64,000 nucleotides of DNA, from assembly GCA_003259005.1 (NCBI GenBank), contig QLII01000001.1, forward strand, positions 3,178,501-3,242,500, read 5' to 3'. The position numbers and the translations under genes were made by a program. Shown in pieces: positions 12,144 through 22,652 of this stretch. Positions within the stretch are counted from its first letter, which is position 1. Every line of letters begins with the position of its first letter. This DNA is from Spirosoma telluris. GTDB taxonomy: Bacteria; Bacteroidota; Bacteroidia; Cytophagales; Spirosomataceae. The notes under the pieces were generated by a model that made no database searches, was not told the origin of the DNA, and saw only the letters and a list, made by a program, of their open reading frames with translations.

Positions 12144-12186
12144 TAGAGACTTACGAACCGGCAAAACTTCGAAAAAATAAAGTATG

Positions 12187-12237
12187 TAGCTAACAGAAAA
12201 GGGCTGGATTCACCATCCAGCCCTTTTCTGTTAGCTA
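12187..12237. terminator. bidirectional terminator hairpin
   Basis: A perfect 23-bp stem (12187-12209 with 12215-12237, 5-base loop) with GGGCTGGAT at its top and AAAA/TTTT in the lower stem. It separates convergent genes, the epimerase (plus) and thioredoxin (minus). Confidence 0.85.
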
Positions 12238-12250
12238 AGCAAGTGGAAGC

Positions 12251-12555
12251 CTAAGCGCCAAACTGCTTGACCAGCCCTTCCAGTGTATGCAGGGCTGCAC
12301 ACCCGATTGTCGCCAGACGATCTTGCCATCTTTGAACATAATCATGGTTGGAATGCTGCGAATCTGATATTGCTGAGCAGCAGCCTGCGCTTTATCTACA
12401 TCAATTTTAATGACCCGAACTTTATCGCCAGCCCGTTCGGTAAGCTGTTTCAGAATAGGAGCCTGCTGTTTGCAGGGGCCACACCAATCTGCATAGAAAT
12501 CGACCAGTACGGGCTTATCGCCCTGAATAAGGTCTTTAAATGATTGCTTGTTCAT
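12251..12555 (-). CDS. trxA: thioredoxin, frame break near the C terminus
   Basis: Repaired length is 101 residues, standard for thioredoxin 1. It has VLVDFYADWCGPCK with the redox CGPC, the IDVDK turn and the cis-proline SIPT segment. One base is missing at GGG 12292-12294 near the end; the repaired tail reads LEGLVKQFGA. As given, the sequence would add an unrelated tail running into the terminator. It is a cytosolic disulfide reductase. It lies downstream of ribBA on the same strand, separated by a word-hairpin that nearly fills the gap. Confidence 0.93.
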
Positions 12556-12570
12556 AAATATAAGGTTAGT

Positions 12571-12640
12571 AGTCTGAAGTTTGTAGTTCGAGGTTTACCA
12601 GTCATAGAAACATCAAACCTTGACCTACAAACTTCAGACT
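12571..12640. repeat. intergenic word-hairpin (AGTCTG / TTTGTAGTT vocabulary)
   Basis: Arms 12571-12596 and 12615-12640 pair over 26 bases with a few mismatches and an 18-base loop. The words AGTCTGAAG, TTTGTAGTT and GAGGTTT recur at 16.6 and 21.6 kb in other orders. On the minus strand it begins 4 bases after the ribBA stop and ends 15 bases before the thioredoxin start. Confidence 0.75.
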
Positions 12641-12644
12641 CAAC

Positions 12645-13950
12645 TTATTGTTCTTCATTAACGGGCTCATTCATGATCGTATGGCCCATCTTATCCCGTT
12701 TGGTTTGCAGATAGCGTTCGTTGTAGGGATTGGACTGAATTTCAATCGGTACGGTATCGATGATTTCTAGCCCATACCCCATTAACCCTGCCGCTTTTTA
12801 GGATTATTCGAGATCAACCGCAGTTTACGAATGCCCAGATCGCGCAGAATTTGCGCCCCTATGCCGTAGTCACGAGCATCCATCGGCAGACCCAGGTCAA
12901 GATTTGCTTCGACGGTGTCACGTCCCATTTCCTGAAGTTTATAAGCTTTCAATTTGTTCATCAAGCCAATTCCTCGGCCTTCCTGAAACATATAAACGAT
13001 CACACCTTTACCTTCGGCTTCGACCATCTTCATGGCCTCATGGAGCTGGGCTCCACAATCGCAGCGGCAGGAGCCGAAAATATCGCCGGTAACGCAGGAA
13101 GAATGAACACGCACTAACACGGCTCATTCGGTTCCCAACTGCCTTTGATGAGGGCCAGATGTGTATCGCCCGTGTTACTTTGCTTGTAGGCAATTAAATC
13201 AAAGTGCCCCCAGGCCGTGGGCATATCGACGCCAATTTCCCGATGAATCAGCGTTTCTTTACGAAGTCGGTAGGCAATCAGATCCTGAATACTAACGAGA
13301 GTCATGCCGAAGCGATCGGCCATTACCCGTAATTGGGGCAACCGGGCCATCGTACCATCTTCATTAAGCACTTCGATCAGTACACCGGCGGGCGATAATC
13401 CAGCCATTTTCGCCAGATCGACGGCCGCTTCTGTATGGCCTGCCCGCCGAATAACACCACCTTCTACGGCCCGTAACGGAAAAATATGACCGGGACGGCC
13501 CAAATCGTCAGGAACCGTCGTTGGGTCAACCAGCGCCTGGATGGTTTTTGCCCGGTCAGATGCCGAAATACCCGTTGTGCAGCCACGGCCCAGCAAATCA
13601 ACCGAAACGGTAAAGGGCGTGGTATGTACGGATGTATTGCTGGTAACCATCATCTCCAGTCCCAGTTCCTCGCATCGCTCGTGCGTGAGTGGCACACACA
13701 TGAGTCCACGGGCTTCACGCACCATGAAATTAACCATTTCGGGCGTAACCATTTCGGCAGCGCAGATCATGTCGCCCTCATTTTCGCGGTCTTCGTCGTC
13801 AACAACGATCACGATTTTGCCCGCCTTAATATCGGCAATAGCGGCCTCAATACGGTCCAGCCGAATAGGGGCTACGTCGGTCTGATTTAACTCATCACCA
13901 TCAATAGACTGATGCCCAGTGGTTTCAGAGTTGGTACTATTATTGCTCAT
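12645..13950 (-). CDS. ribBA: bifunctional DHBP synthase / GTP cyclohydrolase II, two frame breaks
   Basis: Repaired length is 435 residues. The RibB half has [10 protein letters not shown] (metal and substrate loop) and [12 protein letters not shown]. The RibA half has the zinc site [14 protein letters not shown], then [11 protein letters not shown] and a C-terminal ISNNPKKR. It makes both riboflavin precursors, from ribulose 5-phosphate and from GTP. Breaks: C 13120 (at the domain joint) and CC 12791. No FMN riboswitch is recognisable in the 200 bases upstream. Because this is a core pathway gene, two lesions argue for read errors rather than decay. Confidence 0.95.
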
Positions 13951-14158
13951 CTTTTTTGGTCTATGCGTGCCGGTGAAAGTATATTTGGTAGTTAATCCGC
14001 TAGCTGTCCAGATCGACAGTCAATACGTTTTACCTACACTCAGTTTGACCTGAAAACTGATTTTAAGAAAGATACGTTTCGCTGGATGCGAAAATGTCTG
14101 TTGCGCCGTTTTCAAGCATAGGAACAATAGATTAAAGAACAATAAAAAAAGACCCTCT

Positions 14159-16175
14159 GTGCGAATTTTACGATTGTGGCTGATTGAGATTGGGGCGAAA
14201 GCCAATGTATTGGCTTACTGGAAAACTATAGCCCTGTTTGGGCTGCTCCTCGCCTGTGGATCTCGTGCCGTACAGGCTCAGAATGCCTGCATAAACCCGC
14301 TCTTTCCCGGCAATTTTTCGCTAACTAAAGATAAAGTTTGCGTTGGTTCACCGGTAAGCATTACCAATGTTCCTAATAATTTAATTAGTGCCGGTTATAA
14401 TTTCCAGTACGACGGCAAGAGTTCAATCGATAAAGTTGTTTTGTCGGCAACCACGAAAACGTTTTCATACACTGCCCCGGCTCTTACACGGTTATTCAGG
14501 GAGGAAGTGGTAATGGCTCAGGTACAGGAACGGTTTTCTGCAAAGAAGTAACCGTCCTGCCTGTGGATCAGGTAAAGTTTACGACGAAGGCTTGCTCAAA
14601 CCGAAGGGCCATTATGGTACCGGATGCCTCGACATTAGGGCAGTACGATTTATATGAAATTTACTGGGGTGATGGGGTACGCGAACAGAAAACGCGGGCT
14701 GAGATGGCGCTTGAACTGGCTCATACCTATACCAATGCGGGTACCTACACGATAACATTGCAGGGTATCTATAACGCCCCGGCCAGTTGCCGATCAACCG
14801 TTGCCCAGGCCCTTCCGATTACGGTTTCGTCAACGGCCTCCCAACCGTTGATTACAGCCCTAAAAACAACCAGCGATAATTCAATTGACATTACCTATCA
14901 GGCCAGTACAGGCTCGTCAGTACAATTGTATCAGAAAATAAGCGGAACCTATACCGCCACAGGCCAGAATGGTACAGGATCGGGCTCGTTTACGGTGCAG
15001 ACCGATGCCAAACAGGTGCAATGCTTTCAGGTGCAAACTCAGGATGCGTGTAACAGTACGCCCTTAAAATCCGACGAAGTATGTAGTCTGGTGCTGGATG
15101 CCAAAGCCGCAAATAAGCAGAATAACTTAAGCTGGCAGGCCTATGCGGGAACCGTATCGGCCACAACGCAATTCCGGAAGTATGTAATCTATAGAAACAA
15201 TTTGCCTGTCGGTACCCAAAACAGCCAGGCTGCCACTACGTATAGCGACGCCAGTAATATTACCTGCGGAGCACAATATTGTTATACCCTCGAAGCAACC
15301 CTTGCCGGAACAGCACAAACAGTGGTCACCTCGGCACCAACCTGTGTACTTGGCATTAATGGTGAGCTACCAGGCGACTTAGGCAGCACGGTTGTGTCGA
15401 TCGAAAATAATCACCCACACTTAGTGACTTCGTTACCCGCCACGGGTACATCGTCCAGTTATACGCTCATTATCAGTCGTGCCAGCGGTTCGTCGGGTAC
15501 GTTTCAGCCAATAGCAACTATAGCGAATAAGAATTCATTTACCGATGATACGGCTGATCCGTCAACAGCCTCGTACTGCTACGAGGTAACCTACCTAAGC
15601 AACTGTGGGCTGAGGTCGGCCCCATCAAACCCCGTCTGTACCGTATACTTATCCTCTAAATCACCTACTGGTATTGACTGGACTGCTGAAGCTCCTTTCA
15701 CCCCAGAGAAAACAGGAAATTATGTAATTGAAGTGATCGACTCTGTCAATAATACCAGGCGGGAGATTACTAATATTGGCGTTAATACGCATTACGATCT
15801 GAGTACGACGGATCTGGACATGCAATCACAGAAATACCGGATCATTGCCATTTCAGAAAACGGTACGGTTAGTTACTCGAACTTTTACACCTTCCGACGT
15901 GAAGCTAAAATTTGGGTACCTGATGCCTTTACCCCTAATAATGATACACATAATGACACATTTATTGTAAAGGGTGTGTATTTTGATCAGTTTAAGCTAA
16001 TTATGTACGACCGTTGGGGAGAGGTCGTCTATGAAACAACCGATAAAACCCAGGGATGGGACGGAAAAGTCAAAGGTCAGGATGCTCTGCCGGTCAGTAT
16101 ATGTACCGTGTTGAGGTCATAGATACGACTGGACTGAAAACTGTTCGGACCGGTGCCGTGTTGTTAATTAGATAA
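14159..16175 (+). CDS. secreted protein with gliding-type CHU_C C-terminal domain (T9SS type B cargo), two frame breaks
   Basis: Repaired length is 672 residues. GTG start at 14159, then a signal peptide ending AVQAQ. The middle holds PKD/Ig-like and fibronectin-like beta modules with paired cysteines. The last 90 residues are a clear CHU_C domain: VPDAFTPNNDTHNDTF, IMYDRWGEVVYET, GWDG, Y.YRVEV. Such tails direct export through the type IX system to the cell surface, a Bacteroidota-specific route. Breaks: GG 14479 and GG 16092. Ligand or matrix role unknown. Confidence 0.9.
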
Positions 16176-16259
16176 TGGGAAGTAAGTGGAGTACATAAGT
16201 TACGATTCACTCACTCCACCTATTTCACTTAATCTACTACTTACTAACTAGTAAAGACT

Positions 16260-16592
16260 ATGAATATGATGGATATGTTCGGGAAGATGAAGGAGGTTCA
16301 ATCCCGAATGAAAGATGCCCAGGAAACGCTCAGCGCTGTTACAGAAACAGGAGAATCGGGCGCGGGATTAGTGAAAGTGACTGTTAATGGACTGAAAAAT
16401 GTTCTAAAAATTGAGATTGACCCAGACCTGATCCGCCCCGACGATCGCGAAATGCTGCAAGACCTCGTTGTAGCAGCGACGAACAAAGCCATGGCCAATG
16501 TTGAAACAAAAGCACGTGAACATCTCCGTCAGGCCACAGAAGGGCTTTTGCCTAATATCCCCGGCTTAAATCTGGATGGACTGATGTCTTAA
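16260..16592 (+). CDS. YbaB/EbfC nucleoid-associated protein
   Basis: 110 residues, the normal size, intact. MFGKMKEVQSRMKDAQETL is the typical N-terminal helix; GLVKVTVNGLKNVLKIEIDP forms the central sheet, and LPGL-like repeats end it. The family binds DNA as a dimer with tweezer-like helices. It is often next to dnaX and recR, but here it follows a surface-protein gene and precedes a glycosyltransferase. Confidence 0.93.
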   Translation: MNMMDMFGKMKEVQSRMKDAQETLSAVTETGESGAGLVKVTVNGLKNVLKIEIDPDLIRPDDREMLQDLVVAATNKAMANVETKAREHLRQATEGLLPNIPGLNLDGLMS

Positions 16593-16593
16593 T

Positions 16594-16700
16594 AGTTTGT
16601 AAGTTTGTGCCGGGCCGCCCAAGCGGCTTGGCGTTTGACGCTGGCTCAAGAATCGATAAACTGTGGCCAATTTCAGACTACAGACGTCAAACTACAAACT
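16594..16700. repeat. intergenic word-hairpin (AGTTTGTAGTTTG vocabulary)
   Basis: Outer arms 16594-16607 and 16688-16700 pair over 13 bases with a one-base bulge. The right side continues with TCAGACTACAGACGTC, the same words as at 12.6 and 21.6 kb. It spans the ybaB stop to the proposed TTG start of the glycosyltransferase. Confidence 0.6.
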
Positions 16701-16703
16701 GAT

Positions 16704-17734
16704 TTGGATACCCTTGCCATTGTTATTCTTAATTATAACGGACAACCGTTTTTAGCCAAATTTCTACCTGCGATACTCGCTACCGCCGAAGGTCATCCGG
16801 TTTATGTAGCCGACAGTGCGTCTACCGATAGCTCCGTATCGTTCCTAAAAACAACGTTCCCTACGGTTCGCATCATTGAGCTTTCTCGTAATGAAGGCTA
16901 TGCCGGCGGCTATAACCGGGCTCTGGAGCAGATTCGAACCCAGTATGGGGGAGCTACCTACTATGTTCTGCCAAACTCCGATATTGAGGTAACACCCGGC
17001 TGGCTTTCGCCTGTACTGGCGCTGCTGAAGGCGAATCCAAAAATTGCAGCCTGTCAGCCGAAAATCCGATCGTATAGCGAGCGTGAATTGTTTGAACACG
17101 CAGGAGCAGCCGGTGGCTTTGTCGACTGGTTAGGCTACGTTTTTTGCCGGGACGTGTTTTTGCCACCTTTGAGACCGATCATGGACAGTATGACGATAAC
17201 CGGCGCGTATTCTGGGCAACTGGAGCCTGCCTATTTGTAAAGGCAGAGGTATTTCACCAGACAGGGGGTTTCGATGGGTCGTTTTTTGCCCACATGGAGG
17301 AAATCGACTGGTGCTGGCGTATACAGCGACTGGGTTATGAAGTCTGGGCGTGCGGTCAGTCGACGGTGTATCATGTTGGGGGAGGCACACTCCACAAATC
17401 AAATCCTCACAAAACCTTTCTAAATTACCGGAACAGCCTCTTTATGCTGTATAAGAACTGGCCCGCCGACGGCTGGTTATGGCCTAAAATTTTACTTCGA
17501 CTAGTACTGGATGGCTTATCGTCACTACTTTTTATACGGGAAGGCCAATGGCCCGATATATGGGCAATCCTGCGGGCTCACTTCGCTTTTTATGGTGCTT
17601 TACCAAAACTTCACCAGCAACGACGTTTATTGAAGCAACAACAGACAACCCAGGTCAATCTATATCCCAAAAGTATCGTCTGGCAGTACTTCGCCGAAGG
17701 CAAAAAGACGTTTGGAGAGATGAATAATGGTTAA
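16704..17734 (+). CDS. family 2 glycosyltransferase (WbbL/rhamnosyltransferase-like), one frame break
   Basis: Repaired length is 343 residues. LAIVILNYNG opens the GT-A fold; ADSASTDSS, NEGYAGGYNRAL and PNSDIEV (the DxD-type nucleotide-sugar site) follow, with HMEEIDWCWR later. The TTG at 16704 is chosen because the fold begins right there and the region before it is a hairpin repeat; a GTG at 16605 would translate the repeat. The frame breaks at GGG 17149-17151. It probably adds a deoxyhexose or hexose to a cell-surface polysaccharide at the inner face of the membrane; donor unknown. Confidence 0.87.
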
Positions 17735-17802
17735 TGTAAAATGGATAATGATCTCCAATGCTGGGCCTATTATCCATTTTACATTAACCATTACTCATCT
17801 CT
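17716..17802. repeat. intergenic word-hairpin (TTAATGTAAAATGGATAAT vocabulary)
   Basis: Arms 17716-17749 and 17769-17802 pair over 34 bases with one mismatch and a 19-base loop. The left arm includes the last codons and stop of the glycosyltransferase. It fills the gap between that gene and the convergent PspC gene. Confidence 0.85.
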
Positions 17803-17806
17803 GTGT

Positions 17807-18028
17807 TTACAGTTCCCAAATAGTTGGGTGAGCGTGACGGCGCATGTGTTTATTTATTTCCATCCAGAAAGCCAGGATCAGATAAAGCACAACGGGGGAG
17901 CCCAGTGTCAGAAATGAGGTATAAATAAAATACAGGCGAATACTACTGGCTGAAATATTCATCTTTTCTCCCAACCGGGAGCAGACACCGAATGCCTGAC
18001 TTTCAACAAAATAACGAATCTTATTCAT
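17807..18028 (-). CDS. PspC-domain small membrane protein
   Basis: 73 residues, intact. The PspC pattern is visible: VCSRLGEKMNISASSIRLYFI, then one hydrophobic segment (about residues 40-55) and a basic tail HMRRHAHP. Stand-alone PspC-like proteins are small inner-membrane stress proteins; no pspA or pspB lies beside it. Partner unknown. Confidence 0.85.
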   Translation of the reverse strand: MNKIRYFVESQAFGVCSRLGEKMNISASSIRLYFIYTSFLTLGSPVVLYLILAFWMEINKHMRRHAHPTIWEL

Positions 18029-18369
18029 TTCGTTTGTTCATGAAGTGGATAATGCCCAGTCAACAAGAAAGCATAAAGCTAACGACTGTATTTGGTAGAT
18101 TGTTTGCCGTTTACGAAGAAAGCCAATATAAACTTAATGAAATTAGGTAAAAAGTGGTCTCAAACTCATTGAAGTCAGAACATTTTCGTTTTCTTTGTGT
18201 TGTAACGGGGTTAAAGGTTCCTCAAGTGCCGTTTTCTCCATTACATTTAACAAAGTTCGTTGATCCTCAACTAAGTATCCTAACTATTAGGATGTTTTAT
18301 TATCTGTTTTTGGAATCTTTGTTAATAACTGACCCTTTAAATGTTTAATTGTTTAATTGTTTACTTTTT
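18029..18369. other. divergent gap with long cold-shock leader
   Basis: It separates the PspC gene (minus) from the cold-shock gene (plus). Just before the cold-shock start is a short tandem GTTTAATT (three copies, about 18342-18361). The AT-rich leader is long enough for the structured 5' leader usual for cold-shock genes, but I cannot show a fold. No gene seen. Confidence 0.4.
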
Positions 18370-18570
18370 ATGCAAACAGGTGAAGTAAAATTCTTTAACG
18401 AAAGTAAAGGCTACGGATTCATTGTTGAAGATGGTACCAACAGAGACATTTTCGTTCACATCACCGGCTTGAATGGGATCACCATTCGGGAGAAAGACCG
18501 GGTACAGTTTGAAGTGGTTGACGGCAAAAAAGGACTCAACGCCGTAAAGGTGCAAAAATTAGCCAATTAG
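18370..18570 (+). CDS. cold-shock domain protein
   Basis: 66 residues from the ATG at 18370 (MQTGEVKFF); an upstream in-frame ATG at 18349 would add a leader absent from the family. RNP1 (KGYGFI) and RNP2 (DIFVHI) are both intact. It binds single-stranded RNA or DNA and melts secondary structure. Single gene followed by a terminator shared with the convergent lysS. Confidence 0.95.
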   Translation: MQTGEVKFFNESKGYGFIVEDGTNRDIFVHITGLNGITIREKDRVQFEVVDGKKGLNAVKVQKLAN

Positions 18571-18599
18571 ATCTACCTTCCAACACGGCTTACGAAATA

Positions 18600-18633
18600 G
18601 AAACCCCACCCGGTTTTCAGGTGGGGGTTTCCT
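18600..18633. terminator. bidirectional terminator
   Basis: AAACCCCACC (18601-18610) pairs with GGTGGGGGTTT (18620-18630) around a short loop, with AT-rich flanks. It lies between the convergent cold-shock and lysS genes. Confidence 0.8.
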
Positions 18634-18636
18634 TGT

Positions 18637-20387
18637 TTAATTTCCTGTCCAGCTACGAACCTGTTCCAGGCTAGGCATAGGTACGTCCAGTTTTAATTTT
18701 TTGCGAACCCCGCCAAGGTCATTAAAGAGCTTGTTAGGATTACCCGCCCGGAGTTGGTCAACCGTTTGGAAGCCCAGTTTTTGTACCGCCGGAATCCATT
18801 CTGCCGGTACCCCTGCTTCCAGAAATGCACTATCATCCGATAGTTCCACTTTCTTTTCAGGGCGCATCTGGGGAAAAAACAGAACATCCTGAATCGAGGG
18901 CTGATTGGTCATAATCATCGCCAGACGGTCGATGCCCAGGCCCACACCTGCCGTTGGTGGCATGCCGTATTCGAGCGCGCGCAGGAAGTCTTCGTCCAGA
19001 ACCATCGCTTCCTCATCACCCCGTTCGGCCAGGCGCAGTTGCTCCTCAAAGCGTTCACGTTGATCGAGGGGGTCATTAAGCTCAGAGTAGGCATTCGCGA
19101 TTTCTTTCCCATTACAAATAGCCTCGAATCGTTCCACCAATCCCGGTTTGCTCCGGTGCTTTTTGGTCAACGGCGACATTTCGACGGGGTAATCGGTAAT
19201 GAATGTTGGCTGAATCAGGTTGGGTTCGCAGGCATCACCGAATAGCTCGTCAATTAATTTAGACTTGCCCATCGTGTTATCGACCTTAATTCCCCGGTCC
19301 TGGGCAACTTGCCGCAATTCGGCTTCTTCCATGGCCGATACGTCTACGCCCGTATATTCCTGAATAGCCTCGAACATGGTCAGGCGTTTCCAGGGGCGTT
19401 TGAAATCAATAACATGTTCGCCAACCGTCACTTTTGTTGTGCCAGCTACGTCCAGCGCCACTTTTTCAACCATCTCCTCAATAGTGTCCATCATCCAGAG
19501 ATAATCTTTATAGGCAACGTAGAATTCCACCTGCGTAAACTCAGGATTATGGGTACGATCCATGCCTTCGTTGCGGAAATCTTTGGCAAACTCAAACACG
19601 CCATCGTAACCGCCTACAATCAGGCGTTTCAGGTATAACTCGTTGGCAATACGCATATAGAGCGTCATGTCGAGCGAGTTGTGATGCGTGCTAAATGGAC
19701 GTGCCGTTGCGCCACCGTGAATAGGCTGTAAAATAGGCGTTTCGACTTCCAGATAGCCCTTTTGGCTCAGAAACTGCCGAATCGAATTCACGAGTTTAGT
19801 CCGTTTAACGAACACATCACGAACCTGTGGATTCACGATCAAATCCACATAACGCTGCCGATAGCGTTGCTCTGGGTCCGTAAAGGCATCGAAAATTTCT
19901 TTTTGCCCCTGCTCATTAACGACTTCCTTTACCACTGGTAACGGTCGTAGTGACTTGTTCAGGATTTTAAATTCCTTCACATACACAGAAAGTTCCCCGG
20001 TTTTGGTGGTGAACACGTGACCCGAACCCCAATGATGTCCCCAATGTCTAACAGCTTTTTGAAGACGGTGTTATACAGGGTTTTGTCCTCACCGGGGCAG
20101 AGATCGTCGCGCCGGAAGTAGAACTGCATACGGCCGGTAGAGTCCTGTATTTCAGCGAATGATGCACTACCGCTAATGCGGAATACCATCAATCGACCCG
20201 CCAGTTGAATATTACCCCAGCGTTCGTCGCCCGAAAAATCCTGTTCGGGTTCAACGGTTTGGAAAGCCTCCCGGATGTCGGCAACGGTGGCCGTTACGTC
20301 AAATAGTTCGGCGGGATAGGGATCGATTCCCATCCGCATTAACTCTTCGCGCTTTTGTCGGCGGTTTATTTCTTGTTCGCTTAGCAT
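18637..20387 (-). CDS. lysS: lysyl-tRNA synthetase (class II) with C-terminal extension, one frame break
   Basis: Repaired length is 583 residues. The start at 20387 ([11 protein letters not shown]) skips 12 residues encoded by the hairpin. An N-terminal OB fold ([17 protein letters not shown]) is followed by the class II core: motif 2 [14 protein letters not shown] and motif 3 [11 protein letters not shown]. About 75 residues follow motif 3, after FPQMRPEKK, with a helix-hairpin-helix look ([22 protein letters not shown]). That tail is longer than in E. coli LysRS. The frame breaks at CCC 20021-20023. Essential, so the break is almost surely artefactual. Confidence 0.95.
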
Positions 20388-20400
20388 TACTTTTTTTATG

Positions 20401-20476
20401 AACCACAGAGGCACAGAGAACACGGAGTTTTTCTAACTAGCGTTTAAACCTCTGTGTTCTCTGTGCCTCTGTGGTT
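20401..20476. repeat. intergenic word-hairpin (ACAGAGGCACAGAGAACAC vocabulary)
   Basis: Arms 20401-20427 and 20450-20476 pair over 27 bases with one mismatch and a 22-base loop. It lies 13 bases before the lysS start, downstream of the dehydrogenase stop at 20553. The same words form the hairpin at 63.9 kb. Confidence 0.88.
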
Positions 20477-20552
20477 AAATCTTGTCGTCTGAATATAAGG
20501 CCGCAAAAATAGTGAAAAGGATTGGCGTTTGCAGACCAACGGCATTAGTTAC

Positions 20553-21572
20553 CTACTCATTTACTTCGATCATGGCTTTAATGACTCCATTAGCAGGGTT
20601 AAGCCAGCTTGCAAATTCGTCGCGCACCTGCCCAAACGCCACTCGATGGGTAATATAGGTCGTTGGGTCAACCTGCCCGTTTTTCATGGAGGCAATCACA
20701 TGTTCGAAATCCTGACGGGTCGCATTACGGCTGCTCATGAGCGTGCCTTCCCGTTTGTGAAACTCCGGGTGACTGACCGAGATCTCGCCTTTCTGTAGAC
20801 CAACCAGCACATAGCGTGCCCCATGAGCCATATACTGAAACGAGTTATTAATGGCACGCAGATTACCGGTTGCATCAATAACTACGGTTGGCATATCGCC
20901 GTTAGTAATGGCTGCCAGTTGGTCGAATACATCTGGCGCTGTTGCCAGTACGGTATGTGCTACCTTCAGTCGATTTCGACAGAAGTCCAGTCGTGATTCA
21001 TTAATATCAAGGGCGATTACATTTCCACCGGCAATCCGGGCAAACTCCATCACACCCAGTCCAATTGGGCCAGCCCCAATGACCAATACCCATTCACCCG
21101 GCTGCACATCGGCCCGGCGAATTCCATGCGCTCCAATGGATAGGGGTTCGACCAGAGCCAGTTCGTCGAAGCTTAGCCCATTGCCATGAACTAATGAATA
21201 AGAAGGAACAGACAGGTATTCGACCATTCCCCCATCGGCATGAACACCGCACACACTCAGCTGGGCACAGCAGTTGGGCTTTCCCGACCGGCAGGCAATG
21301 CAATGGCCACAGTTGAAATACGGAATAAACGTAACGGCTTCACCAGGCTCAAAATCGGGCGCACCATCCGCTTCCACTAATTCACCAGCCAACTCATGTC
21401 CCAGAATACGCGGGTAGCTGAAAAACGGCTGTGTTCCCTCAAAGGCGTGGAGATCCGTGCCACAGATACCAATCCGGCGAATTCGAATAATGGCCTGACC
21501 AGTAGTTAATTCCGGCTTTACACCTGATTGGTAAGCTAACTCTCCCGGCGTTGTACAGACTAAGGTTTGCAT
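20553..21572 (-). CDS. zinc-dependent medium-chain alcohol/polyol dehydrogenase
   Basis: 339 residues from 21572 (MQTLVCTTPGE); an upstream ATG would translate the hairpin. Catalytic zinc ligands GICGTD and GHE; structural zinc cysteines in CGHCIACRSGKPNCC; Rossmann loop GAGPIGLG followed by an acidic ALD, suggesting NAD. Sorbitol/threonine/galactitol dehydrogenase type. It lies in a minus-strand run with an SDR and a FucP-like permease, so it probably oxidises an intermediate of deoxysugar or polyol breakdown. Confidence 0.88.
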   Translation of the reverse strand: MQTLVCTTPGELAYQSGVKPELTTGQAIIRIRRIGICGTDLHAFEGTQPFFSYPRILGHELAGELVEADGAPDFEPGEAVTFIPYFNCGHCIACRSGKPNCCAQLSVCGVHADGGMVEYLSVPSYSLVHGNGLSFDELALVEPLSIGAHGIRRADVQPGEWVLVIGAGPIGLGVMEFARIAGGNVIALDINESRLDFCRNRLKVAHTVLATAPDVFDQLAAITNGDMPTVVIDATGNLRAINNSFQYMAHGARYVLVGLQKGEISVSHPEFHKREGTLMSSRNATRQDFEHVIASMKNGQVDPTTYITHRVAFGQVRDEFASWLNPANGVIKAMIEVNE

Positions 21573-21576
21573 AAAA

Positions 21577-21651
21577 GTTTGTAGTTTGCAGTCTGTAGTT
21601 TGAGGTTCAGTGAGGCCGAAAACCTCGAACCTCAAACTACAGACTACAAAC
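21577..21651. repeat. intergenic word-hairpin (GTTTGTAG / TCTGTAGTTTGAGGTTC vocabulary)
   Basis: Arms 21577-21608 and 21627-21651 pair over 25 bases, with a 7-base bulge in the left arm and an 18-base loop. It fills the 85-base gap: 6 bases after the SDR stop and 4 bases before the dehydrogenase start, in transcript order. Confidence 0.85.
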
Positions 21652-21657
21652 GTTTAA

Positions 21658-22449
21658 TTAAGAAGCATTGGCTAAAGCCCGATCGAGGTGCACGTAACCG
21701 CCATCGACATACAGAAGTTGGCCCGTAGTATGACTGGAACGATTTGACAGTAAGAAGGCGGTGGTATTGGCAATTTCTTCAGCGGTCGTCATCCGATTTT
21801 CGAGCGGGATATGCGCAACGATGGATGCCAGTTTTTCCTCTGGATTGGGTAAGGTGTTGATCCAGCGCTCATAAAGCGGTGTCCAGCATTCGGCAACAAC
21901 AATCGCATTGACCCGGATGCCATATTTCAGCAATTCGACTGCCCATTCGCGGGTGAGTGCGTTACGGCCTCCATTAGCAGCCGCATAGGCCGAGGTGCCT
22001 CCCTGCCCTGTATCGGCAGTTTTGGACGTGATGTTAACAATAGCTCCCTTCGATTCCTTGAGCGCGGGCAAGGCATGGTGCACAATCAGGTAATAGTGAA
22101 CCAGATTCTTGTGCAGCGAAGCGATAAATGATTCGTAATTGCCATTTTCCAGACCAACGCCATCGTTGACGCCCGCATTATTGACCACGCCATCAATTCG
22201 CCCGAACTGCGTCAGTACAGCCTGAACCGCTTTGGCTGATTCATCAGGCTGGGTTAGTTCAGCTACGATTTGAAACGCCTGTTGTCCGGCAGTTTCAATC
22301 TCTGCTACAACCTTCTGATTATCGGCTTCATTCCGGCCAATGATAACAGGAATGGCCCCTTCGGCAGCTAAAACTTTCACAATTCCTTCGCCAATGCCCT
22401 TGGCACCACCCGTAACGATGATAACTTTATTTTGCAGTTGTAAATCCAT
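21658..22449 (-). CDS. SDR-family oxidoreductase with Asn replacing the catalytic Lys
   Basis: 263 residues from 22449 (MDLQLQNK). The cofactor loop TGGAKGIGEG, the NNAG motif and the catalytic Ser in NITSK are present. The active-site segment reads SAYAAANGG, that is YxxxN instead of YxxxK. The rest of the fold is intact (VNAIVV..W, C-terminal TGQLLYVDGG), so it is not decayed. With FucP and the zinc dehydrogenase it is likely a sugar (L-fucose-like) dehydrogenase; that assignment is inferred from context. Confidence 0.85.
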   Translation of the reverse strand: MDLQLQNKVIIVTGGAKGIGEGIVKVLAAEGAIPVIIGRNEADNQKVVAEIETAGQQAFQIVAELTQPDESAKAVQAVLTQFGRIDGVVNNAGVNDGVGLENGNYESFIASLHKNLVHYYLIVHHALPALKESKGAIVNITSKTADTGQGGTSAYAAANGGRNALTREWAVELLKYGIRVNAIVVAECWTPLYERWINTLPNPEEKLASIVAHIPLENRMTTAEEIANTTAFLLSNRSSHTTGQLLYVDGGYVHLDRALANAS

Positions 22450-22652
22450 ATGTATACGTACTGAATGAACGTTCGAAAAGAAAATAAGAAAGCCCTCACG
22501 CAAGCCGGTGGGGCTTTCTGAACTACCAACCTATGAAAAAACTCCTACAGTAGGGAGTTAGTAACGTTGATCTGAACTAAAGTAAGTTTATTCAGAAATT
22601 CGTGCACTTCTTATATACTCGATTACCCTCAATTCATACCATGCCAGCACCG

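Noticed and set aside
12660..14158. FMN riboswitch before ribBA
   Set aside because: The leader lacks the conserved RFN-element segments.
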